A stretch of 12,682 bases of DNA from Thiopontia sp964416755. Its GTDB lineage: Bacteria > Pseudomonadota > Gammaproteobacteria > GCF-002020875. The notes under the pieces are model-generated. The model did no database searches, was not told where the DNA came from, and saw nothing but the letters and a program-made list of their open reading frames with translations. Shown here piece by piece: positions 6,783 to 12,682 of this stretch; the first letter of the stretch is position 1, and each line of letters starts with the position of its first letter. Made by a program: the position numbers and the translations under genes. The stretch lies in assembly GCA_964416755.1 (NCBI GenBank), contig CAYQFH010000078.1:1-12682 (forward strand), read 5' to 3'.

Positions 6783-6839
6783 TCGAAATAGATTTAGTTA
6801 TTGGTTTAGAGATACCGAGATTGGTTACAGGATTGTTCA

Positions 6840-7187
6840 ATGGATAAGAAGCAGAGTCGTCAACGTCGCGCAAGGCGTACACGTGCAAAGATCAGGGAGT
6901 TGGGTGTTGCTCGTCTGACTATTCACCGCACCCCACGTCACATCTATGCTCAGGTGATCGACAGTGAGGCGAAGGTACTGGCAAGCGCATCGACCGTACT
7001 GTCCGAGGTACGTAGTGCAGGTGGCACCGGTAATGTGGCTGCTGCCGCTACCGTAGGCAAGATGGTTGCCGAGCGTGCCAAGGCAGCAGGCGTCAGCCGT
7101 GTTGCATTTGACCGTTCTGGCTTCAAGTATCATGGACGTGTCAAGGCGCTGGCCGAGGCTGCCCGTGAGAATGGACTCGAGTTTTAA
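6840..7187 (+). CDS. rplR: 50S ribosomal protein L18
   Basis: This is a 115-residue L18; E. coli has 117. With L5 it binds 5S rRNA and builds the central protuberance. The arginine- and lysine-rich N-terminus (residues 2–20) is the 5S-binding extension and is probably disordered when free. It is followed by RLTIHRTPRHIYAQVI (25–40) and the C-terminal FDRSGFKYHGRVKALAEAAR. AGGATTGTTCA precedes the ATG. The gap to rpsE is 51 bases with nothing recognisable other than the ribosome-binding site. Confidence 0.98.
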   Translation: MDKKQSRQRRARRTRAKIRELGVARLTIHRTPRHIYAQVIDSEAKVLASASTVLSEVRSAGGTGNVAAAATVGKMVAERAKAAGVSRVAFDRSGFKYHGRVKALAEAARENGLEF

Positions 7188-7238
7188 TTGCATCTACCGT
7201 CAAAATAGATCGCTGAGTGAAGAATTAGGAAATCGAAG

Positions 7239-7748
7239 ATGGCTGAGAAACAGTTCAAAAAAGAGAATGAAGATGACATGCTGGAGAAGCTGGTTGCCGT
7301 TAATCGCGTAGCCAAAACCGTTAAAGGTGGTCGCATCTTCTCTTTCACTGCGTTGACTGTAGTGGGTGATGGAAACGGAAAAATTGGTTTCGGATACGGT
7401 AAGGCGCGTGAAGTACCGCTGGCGATCCAGAAAGCGATGGAGCGTGCTCGTCGCAATATCAAGAGCGTTAACCTCAATGGTGGAACTCTGCAGTACCCAA
7501 TCCGTGCCCGACACGGCGCTGCCGATGTCTACATGCAGCCAGCCTCTGAAGGTACCGGTATTATTGCCGGTGGTGCGATGCGTGCGGTATTCGAGGTGGT
7601 TGGTGTACATAACGTACTGGCCAAGCGTAACGGTTCATCCAATCCAATCAATGTGGTTCGTGCAACCATCAAGGGTCTGACCGACATGAACAGCCCTGAG
7701 CAGATTGCAGCGAAGCGCGGCAAGACAGTTGAAGAGATTCTGGGGTAA
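7239..7748 (+). CDS. rpsE: 30S ribosomal protein S5
   Basis: This is a 169-residue S5; E. coli has 167. It takes part in decoding fidelity and, with S3 and S4, in the mRNA entry channel. The N-terminal double-stranded RNA-binding-like domain contains KTVKGGRIFSFTALTVVGDG at about 27–46, which includes the loop where spectinomycin-resistance changes are known; it looks wild type. GNGKIGFGYGKAREVP follows at 45–60. The C-terminal domain shows QPASEGTGIIAGGAMRAVFE and ends in KRGKTVEEILG. The N-terminus (MAEKQFKKENEDDML) is unlike that of E. coli, but this region varies. AGGAAATCGAAG precedes the ATG. Confidence 0.99.
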   Translation: MAEKQFKKENEDDMLEKLVAVNRVAKTVKGGRIFSFTALTVVGDGNGKIGFGYGKAREVPLAIQKAMERARRNIKSVNLNGGTLQYPIRARHGAADVYMQPASEGTGIIAGGAMRAVFEVVGVHNVLAKRNGSSNPINVVRATIKGLTDMNSPEQIAAKRGKTVEEILG

Positions 7749-7754
7749 AGCGTC

Positions 7755-7937
7755 ATGGCAAATAACACAGTTACAGTGACACTGGTCAAGAGCCTGATCG
7801 GTCGTCTTCCTGCACACAAGGCTTGTGCGGCAGGTCTCGGGATTCGCAAGATGCATCAGACGGTAACCGTCTCCGATACACCTGAGAATCGCGGAATGAT
7901 TAACAAGATCAGCTATATGCTGAAGGTTGAGGGTTAA
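7755..7937 (+). CDS. rpmD: 50S ribosomal protein L30
   Basis: This is a 60-residue L30, the usual short bacterial form. It folds as a small alpha/beta protein on the 23S surface and is not present in all bacteria. TVTLVKSLIGRLPAHKACAA and GLGIRKMHQTVTVSDTPENR make up most of the family signature, and the end is NKISYMLKVEG. Only 6 bases separate it from rpsE and 3 from rplO. The upstream GGGGTAAAG overlaps the rpsE stop and serves as the ribosome-binding site. Confidence 0.98.
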   Translation: MANNTVTVTLVKSLIGRLPAHKACAAGLGIRKMHQTVTVSDTPENRGMINKISYMLKVEG

Positions 7938-7940
7938 GTC

Positions 7941-8384
7941 ATGCGTCTCAATACAATCAAGCCAGGTGAAGGTGCCAAAAAGACAGCCAAGCGCGTAGGT
8001 CGCGGTATCGGTTCTGGTCTCGGTAAAACTTGTGGTCGTGGTCACAAGGGGCAGAAGTCCCGTTCCGGTGGTTATCATAAAGTGGGTTTTGAGGGCGGTC
8101 AGCAGCCACTGCAGCGTCGTCTGCCCAAGGTTGGTTTCCGTTCACGCAAGGCTCGCTATGTGGCCGAAGTACGTCTGCACGAGCTGGCAAAGGTCGCTGC
8201 GGCTACTGAGGGTGCGGTCGATCTGTTGGCGCTGAAGGCAGCCAACATCGTCGGTCACGACATCAAGCGTGCCAAGGTGATCGCCTCTGGCGAGATCGAG
8301 AGTGCCGTGACCATTACCGGCTTGGGTGTTACTCCGGGTGCTCGTGCTGCGATTGAAGCCGCTGGCGGCAAGATCGAAGAGTAA
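7941..8384 (+). CDS. rplO: 50S ribosomal protein L15
   Basis: This is a 147-residue L15; E. coli has 144. It is a late-assembly 50S protein with a long N-terminal extension that threads through 23S rRNA. The extension is visible as a Gly/Lys/Arg-rich segment at about 18–50 (GRGIGSGLGKTCGRGHKG, then RSGGYHKVGFEGGQ). The globular C-terminal half ends in the signature region VTITGLGVTPGARAAIEAAG. It starts 3 bases after rpmD; AGGTTGAGG inside the end of rpmD is a likely Shine-Dalgarno sequence. Confidence 0.99.
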   Translation: MRLNTIKPGEGAKKTAKRVGRGIGSGLGKTCGRGHKGQKSRSGGYHKVGFEGGQQPLQRRLPKVGFRSRKARYVAEVRLHELAKVAAATEGAVDLLALKAANIVGHDIKRAKVIASGEIESAVTITGLGVTPGARAAIEAAGGKIEE

Positions 8385-8417
8385 CCTCTGTTCAATCTGT
8401 AGCGAGGATTTTGGATC

Positions 8418-9749
8418 ATGGCACAGCAAATGGGAGCGGGCGCAGATAAACTGGCCGAGCTGAAATCCCGTTTATGGTTTGTGCTGGGTGCGATCATTGT
8501 CTATCGCATGGGGGCACACGTCCCGGTTCCCGGCATCAACCCGGTTGCGCTGCAGGCGATGTTTGATGCCCAGTCGGGCACTATTCTGGATATGTTCAAC
8601 ATGTTCTCCGGTGGTGCCTTGATGCGGCTGAGTCTGTTTGCGCTAGGTGTCATGCCATACATCTCCGCATCGATTATCATGAACCTGTTGACGGTTACCT
8701 CTCCAAAGCTGGAGCAGCTGAAGAAAGAGGGGCAGGCTGGTCGACGCAAGATTACCCAATATACCCGTTACGGTACGCTGGTACTGGCCACCTTCCAAGC
8801 GCTTGGTATCTCCATCGCGCTGGAGTCACAGTCTGCCGGTGGCATGAACGTGGTGATTGATCCCGGTCTCGGCTTCCGTTTTGTTGCGGTAACCACTCTG
8901 GTCACCGGTACCATGTTCCTGATGTGGTTGGGTGAACAGATTACCGAGCGTGGCATCGGTAACGGTATCTCTCTAATCATTTTTGCAGGTATTGTGGCAG
9001 GCCTCCCCTCTGCAGTGGGTGGTACCATGGAGCTGGCGCGCACTGGTGAAATGCACGCCATCACGGTGCTGGTACTCTTTGTAGGCGCAATCCTGGTTAC
9101 AGCTTTCGTTGTATTCGTAGAGCGTGGGCAGCGTCGTATTACCGTCAACTATGCCAAGCAGCAACGTGGTGGGAAGATGTATGCAGGACAGAGCAGCCAT
9201 CTGCCTCTGAAGGTCAATATGGCTGGTGTAATTCCACCGATCTTCGCCTCCAGTATCATCCTCTTCCCGGCGACCATGGGTAGCTGGTTTGGTAGTGGTG
9301 AAGGAATGGAGTGGATGAAGGATCTGGCCACTACACTTTCGCCTGGACAGCCGCTTTACGTCGCCTTCTATGCAATTGCGATCATCTTCTTCTGTTTCTT
9401 CTATACCGCGCTGGTATTCAACCCGAAAGAGACAGCAGATAATTTACGCAAGTCTGGAGCATTTATTCCCGGAATCCGTCCTGGCGCGCAGACTGCAAAG
9501 TACATTGACAAGGTGATGACCCGTTTGACGCTGATCGGTGCAGGCTATATTACTGCCGTCAGTCTGTTACCGGAGTTCCTCATCATCAAGTGGAATGTCC
9601 CATTCTACTTTGGTGGTACTTCACTGCTGATTATTGTAGTAGTGATTATGGATTTTATCTCTCAGGTTCAGTCGCACCTGCTCTCTCATCAATATGATGG
9701 GTTGATGAAGAAGGCCAATCTGAAAGGGCATGGGCGTAGCGGTCTGTAA
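8418..9749 (+). CDS. secY: Protein translocase subunit SecY
   Basis: This is a 443-residue SecY, the same size as E. coli. It forms the inner-membrane channel of SecYEG and works with SecA for export and with the ribosome for membrane insertion. Ten membrane segments can be followed, starting at about 18–38 (WFVLGAIIVYRMGAHVPVPG). The plug is near 55–68 (ILDMFNMFSGGALM). Signature 1 (MPYISASIIMNLLTV) is at 79–93 and signature 2 (TERGIGNGISLIIFAGIVAG) at 176–195. The last cytoplasmic loop has Arg354 in GIRPG, matching the E. coli arginine needed for SecA-driven export. GAGGA at 8404–8408 precedes the ATG. Its place between rplO and rpmJ is standard. Confidence 0.99.
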   Translation: MAQQMGAGADKLAELKSRLWFVLGAIIVYRMGAHVPVPGINPVALQAMFDAQSGTILDMFNMFSGGALMRLSLFALGVMPYISASIIMNLLTVTSPKLEQLKKEGQAGRRKITQYTRYGTLVLATFQALGISIALESQSAGGMNVVIDPGLGFRFVAVTTLVTGTMFLMWLGEQITERGIGNGISLIIFAGIVAGLPSAVGGTMELARTGEMHAITVLVLFVGAILVTAFVVFVERGQRRITVNYAKQQRGGKMYAGQSSHLPLKVNMAGVIPPIFASSIILFPATMGSWFGSGEGMEWMKDLATTLSPGQPLYVAFYAIAIIFFCFFYTALVFNPKETADNLRKSGAFIPGIRPGAQTAKYIDKVMTRLTLIGAGYITAVSLLPEFLIIKWNVPFYFGGTSLLIIVVVIMDFISQVQSHLLSHQYDGLMKKANLKGHGRSGL

Positions 9750-9791
9750 GACGCTCGACCGAAGATAGCAAAGAAGTTCTGGAGTAAGAAA

Positions 9792-9908
9792 ATGAAAGTT
9801 CGCGCATCAGTCAAGAAAATGTGTCAGCACTGCAAGGTGATTCGTCGTAACGGTGTTGTTCGTGTGATTTGTAGCAAAGATCCAAAGCATAAACAGCGTC
9901 AAGGCTAA
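9792..9908 (+). CDS. rpmJ: 50S ribosomal protein L36 (zinc-ribbon type)
   Basis: This is a 38-residue L36, the smallest gene in the window. Reading: MKVRASVKKMCQHCKVIRRN followed by GVVRVICSKDPKHKQRQG. Cys11, Cys14, Cys27 and His33 form the complete zinc site of the zinc-binding class. It binds 23S rRNA near the base of the stalk and helps late 50S folding. GGAG at 9781–9784 lies 7 bases before the ATG. It is the last gene of the spc group and is followed by the only gap above 60 bases in the window. In many gammaproteobacteria a zinc-free second copy is kept elsewhere under Zur control; that cannot be judged here. Confidence 0.99.
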   Translation: MKVRASVKKMCQHCKVIRRNGVVRVICSKDPKHKQRQG

Positions 9909-9933
9909 TTGCACAATTTCTTAACGATAATAG

Positions 9934-9962
9934 TTGATTTTTGAATAGAGTATAGGTATCCT
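9934..9962 (+). promoter_or_regulatory. Candidate sigma-70 promoter of the alpha operon
   Basis: TTGATT (9934–9939) and TATCCT (9957–9962) are separated by exactly 17 bases, and each matches 4 of 6 consensus positions. The surrounding 9909–9960 region is AT-rich. The sequence right after the -10 box, TTCGCGCCC, is GC-rich, as is typical of ribosomal promoters that are shut down by ppGpp and DksA. Transcription would begin near 9969–9970, just before the hairpin at 9972. Known biology puts an alpha-operon promoter at this place in E. coli. The -10 box is imperfect, and TATAGG at 9951 is an alternative -10 without a good -35. Confidence 0.45.
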
Positions 9963-9971
9963 TTCGCGCCC

Positions 9972-10003
9972 TCCGCGTAGCATAGAGCGTTATGTTGCGT
10001 GGA
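9972..10003 (+). promoter_or_regulatory. Candidate alpha-operon leader hairpin (possible S4 control region)
   Basis: Bases 9972–9984 pair without interruption with 9991–10003: 13 base pairs including three G-U pairs, closing a 6-base loop, GAGCGT. No T-run follows, so it is not an intrinsic terminator. It ends 21 bases before AGGAG (10025–10029), the ribosome-binding site of rpsM. In E. coli, S4 represses this operon by binding a pseudoknot in the rpsM leader. The location fits, but I could not build the same pseudoknot. As an alternative, 9972–9977 could pair with 10050–10055 inside rpsM, enclosing the start site. Confidence 0.5.
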
Positions 10004-10038
10004 CGAGTTGTAGTGGGATCATTTAGGAGAAGAGCCAG

Positions 10039-10395
10039 ATGGCACGAATCGCGGGTGTAAACGTACCTGATAACAAACATGCTTGGGTTGCACTGACCTC
10101 AATCTACGGGATTGGGCGTACACGTGCATATGACATATGTGCAGCAGCCGGAATTGAGGCATCGACCAAGATTCGTGAACTGGAAGAGAGTCAGCTGGAG
10201 AATATTCGTACTGAAGTCGGCAAGCTCACAGTAGAAGGTGACCTACGTCGTGAAGTCTCCATGAATATCAAGCGTCTGATGGATTTGGGTACCAACCGTG
10301 GTATTCGTCATCGTCGTGGTCTGCCTGTTCGTGGTCAGAACACCAAGAACAATGCACGTACCCGCAAGGGACCGAAGAAGCCGATCAAGCGATAA
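10039..10395 (+). CDS. rpsM: 30S ribosomal protein S13
   Basis: This is a 118-residue S13, the same size as in E. coli. It is located in the 30S head, pairs with S19, bridges to L5, and its C-terminal tail touches P-site tRNA. The opening MARIAGVNVPDNKHAWVALT is typical, and SIYGIGRTRA at 21–30 is the helix-two-turn-helix signature. The basic tail GIRHRRGLPVRGQNTKNNAR runs from 88 onward and ends in KKPIKR. AGGAG at 10025–10029 lies 9 bases before the ATG. It is the first gene of the alpha operon, where S4 autoregulation acts in E. coli. Confidence 0.99.
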   Translation: MARIAGVNVPDNKHAWVALTSIYGIGRTRAYDICAAAGIEASTKIRELEESQLENIRTEVGKLTVEGDLRREVSMNIKRLMDLGTNRGIRHRRGLPVRGQNTKNNARTRKGPKKPIKR

Positions 10396-10445
10396 GTGCT
10401 TCACAAAAAATAATGTTTTACTTAAATTACAGGTTTTAGAGTTTT
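10396..10445 (+). promoter_or_regulatory. AT-rich untranslated gap before rpsK with weak ribosome-binding site
   Basis: This 50-base gap has only 12 G or C bases (24%), far less than the coding regions around it. AGG at 10431–10433 is 12 bases from the rpsK start, and AGAG at 10438–10441 is only 4 bases away, so no good Shine-Dalgarno sequence exists. An A/U-rich leader could recruit ribosomal protein S1 instead. TTCACA (10400–10405) and TTAAAT (10422–10427), 16 bases apart, could also be a weak internal promoter. Confidence 0.3.
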
Positions 10446-10835
10446 ATGGCCAAGGCATCTGCTTCCAAGCGTAAAAAGGTGAAAAAGAACGTCCCTGAGG
10501 GGATTGCTCACGTTCACGCGACTTTCAACAACACCATCATCACTATTACAGATCGTAAGGGTGATACGCTCTGCTGGGCAACTTCTGGTGGTAGTGGTTT
10601 CCGTGGCTCACGTAAAAGTACACCTTTTGCTGCACAGGTTGCTGCAGAACGTGCTGGTACCCAGGCACAGGAGTATGGCCTGAAGTCTGTAGACGTTCGC
10701 ATCAAGGGCCCAGGCCCAGGCCGTGAATCTTCAGTGCGCGCGTTGAACAACATCGGTATCCGCATCAACAGCATTACAGATGTGACGCCACTGCCACACA
10801 ATGGCTGCCGTCCACCCAAGAAACGCCGCGTATAA
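10446..10835 (+). CDS. rpsK: 30S ribosomal protein S11
   Basis: This is a 129-residue S11, the same length as in E. coli. It lies on the 30S platform beside the mRNA exit and the Shine-Dalgarno helix. The basic N-terminus (ASASKRKKVKKNV) is followed by GIAHVHATFNNTIITITDRK and by WATSGGSGFRGSRKSTPFAA. The C-terminal DVTPLPHNGCRPPKKRRV contains Asn119, which in E. coli S11 is converted to isoaspartate. The gene is preceded by an AT-rich 50-base gap with a poor ribosome-binding site and followed by 30 bases before rpsD. Confidence 0.99.
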   Translation: MAKASASKRKKVKKNVPEGIAHVHATFNNTIITITDRKGDTLCWATSGGSGFRGSRKSTPFAAQVAAERAGTQAQEYGLKSVDVRIKGPGPGRESSVRALNNIGIRINSITDVTPLPHNGCRPPKKRRV

Positions 10836-10865
10836 CGGTAATAGAGCAATCAGGAGAATATTACT

Positions 10866-11495
<630 letters not shown>

Positions 11496-11541
11496 GCGTT
11501 GAGTTCATCGTAACTCCAATCTATTCCGAGGTCTGATTTAG

Positions 11542-12537
11542 ATGCAAGGTTCCATCAAAGAATTCCTGAAGCCCAAGCTGGCCAATATCAAGAACATCGA
11601 TACCAACCATATCCAGGTTGCGATCGAGCCGCTGGAGCGTGGTTTTGGTCATACACTGGGTAATGCGCTGCGTCGCATTCTGCTCTCATCCATGCACGGT
11701 AGTGCGATCACAGAGGTGCTGATTGATGGCGTCAGTCATGAGTACTCCGCTATCGAAGGGGTACAGGAAGATGTGATTGATATCCTGCTGAACCTCAAGG
11801 GTGTAGCGATCAAGCTGGGCGCACACTCCGAGGCTGAGCTCTCGCTGAAGAGCAATGGCGCAGGCGCTGTCGTTGCCGGTGATATCACTGGAGATGATGT
11901 TGAGATCATCAACCCGGATCACGTCATTGCCAACGTCACTGACGGCAATGTTGAGCTGAACATGACGCTGAAGGTGACTACCGGGCGCGGCTATCAGCCT
12001 GCAACCGAGCGCTCCAGTGATGATGAGAGTAGTTCAATTGGTGCATTGCGCCTGGATGCCTCCTACAGCCCGATTGATCGTGTCAGCTACAGCGTAGAGG
12101 CGGCACGTCTCAAGCAGCGTACTGACCTGGATCGTCTGGTGATTGATCTGCAAACCAATGGCACCATCGATCCTGAAGAGGCGATCCGTCGTGCTGCAAC
12201 CATCCTCCAGACTCAGCTGGAGTCCTTCGTTGAGCTGCACACCGAGGAAGAGGAAGAGGCTGCTGCCGAGGATGAGCCAGAGGTCGATCCAATTCTGCTG
12301 CGTCCAGTGGATGATCTAGAACTGACTGTACGTTCTGCCAACTGCCTCAAGGCAGAAGCGATCATGTACATTGGTGACCTGATTCAGCGCACCGAGACCG
12401 AGCTGCTGAGAACCCCAAATCTTGGCAAGAAGTCACTGAACGAAATCAAGGATGTACTGGCGTCCCGTGGACTTTCCCTCGGTGTGCGTCTGGAGAACTG
12501 GCCACCAGCCAGCATCCGTGAAGATAAAACTGCGTAA
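11542..12537 (+). CDS. rpoA: DNA-directed RNA polymerase alpha subunit
   Basis: This is a 331-residue alpha subunit; E. coli has 329. The alpha dimer is the scaffold for beta and beta-prime assembly, and its C-terminal domain binds promoter UP elements and activators. The N-terminal domain (about 1–233) has LERGFGHTLGNALRRILLSS at 31–50; Arg45 matches the E. coli residue needed for assembly. The linker (about 234–249) is strongly acidic, TEEEEEAAAEDEPE. The C-terminal domain has DLELTVRSANCLKAEA with Arg264, equal to E. coli Arg265, the key DNA contact, then TPNLGKKSLNEIKD and RLENWPPASI. GAGG at 11528–11531 is 10 bases before the ATG. A small GAGTT/AACTC hairpin (11501–11516) lies in the 46-base gap upstream. 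Confidence 0.99.
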   Translation: MQGSIKEFLKPKLANIKNIDTNHIQVAIEPLERGFGHTLGNALRRILLSSMHGSAITEVLIDGVSHEYSAIEGVQEDVIDILLNLKGVAIKLGAHSEAELSLKSNGAGAVVAGDITGDDVEIINPDHVIANVTDGNVELNMTLKVTTGRGYQPATERSSDDESSSIGALRLDASYSPIDRVSYSVEAARLKQRTDLDRLVIDLQTNGTIDPEEAIRRAATILQTQLESFVELHTEEEEEAAAEDEPEVDPILLRPVDDLELTVRSANCLKAEAIMYIGDLIQRTETELLRTPNLGKKSLNEIKDVLASRGLSLGVRLENWPPASIREDKTA

Positions 12538-12575
12538 TTGATTGCGTAGAGATAACGATAAAAGAGTAGAAGATC

Positions 12576-12682
12576 ATGCGTCATCGTCATAGTGGAAGAC
12601 AACTAAACCGTAACAGCAGCCACCGCAAGGCTATGTTCCGTAATATGAGCAACTCCCTGTTTCAGCACGAGCTGATTCGCAC
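12576..12682 (+). CDS. rplQ: 50S ribosomal protein L17, N-terminal part (partial)
   Basis: Thirty-five codons are visible before the window ends. MRHRHSGRQLNRNSSHRKAM followed by FRNMSNSLFQHELIR is the L17 N-terminal signature and aligns with E. coli with few changes. L17 lies on the back of the 50S subunit near the tunnel exit and is the last gene of the alpha operon. The ribosome-binding site is weak: the 38-base gap after rpoA offers only GAG and AGAAGA purine runs. The full protein should be about 127 residues or more, so most of it is outside the window. Confidence 0.97.
   Translation, partial: MRHRHSGRQLNRNSSHRKAMFRNMSNSLFQHELIR

Noticed and set aside
9972..10003. Hairpin as an intrinsic terminator of the spc operon
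   Set aside because: The bases after it (CGAGTTGTAG) contain no T-run, and the loop and G-U content are unlike a strong terminator.
9811..10080. Minus-strand open frame spanning the rpmJ–rpsM gap
   Set aside because: It overlaps rpmJ and the start of rpsM, has no family resemblance, and the gap is better explained as promoter and leader.
11501..11516. GAGTT/AACTC hairpin before rpoA as a regulatory element
   Set aside because: Only 5 base pairs with a 6-base loop; this is expected by chance in a 46-base gap.

Overview
The window is an almost gapless stretch of the S10–spc–alpha ribosomal protein supercluster, all on the + strand. It runs from the last 22 codons of rplC (L3) to the first 35 codons of rplQ (L17). 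There are 27 protein genes, 25 of them complete. Gene content and order match Escherichia coli exactly: (rplC)-rplD-rplW-rplB-rpsS-rplV-rpsC-rplP-rpmC-rpsQ | rplN-rplX-rplE-rpsN-rpsH-rplF-rplR-rpsE-rpmD-rplO-secY-rpmJ | rpsM-rpsK-rpsD-rpoA-(rplQ).

Every protein reads most like its gammaproteobacterial version. S14 is the 101-residue zinc-free form, L36 is the 38-residue zinc form, and the C-terminal domain of RpoA is nearly identical to that of E. coli. Base composition looks close to even, and nothing suggests phage, insertion sequences or other transferred DNA. A gammaproteobacterium is a safe call; I cannot name the genus.

Layout: positions 1–4127 are the S10 operon minus its promoter and leader, which lie upstream of the window. 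Positions 4173–9908 are the spc operon, and 9792–9908 (rpmJ) is its last gene. Positions 10039–12682 are the alpha operon. Most gaps are 3–57 bases, and two gene pairs overlap by ATGA. The only longer gap is the 130 bases between rpmJ and rpsM. It holds a plausible sigma-70 promoter followed at once by a 13-bp RNA hairpin, a good candidate for the S4-controlled alpha leader.

The genes work together. Most encode parts of the 50S and 30S subunits, including the peptidyl-transferase support (L2), the exit tunnel (L4, L22, L23), 5S rRNA binders (L5, L18) and decoding or fidelity proteins (S4, S5, S11, S13). SecY is the membrane pore for nascent proteins, and RpoA is the assembly platform of RNA polymerase.

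I found no sign of an undescribed system. The points worth a second look are candidate regulatory RNA or DNA structures between genes and a few small protein variations.
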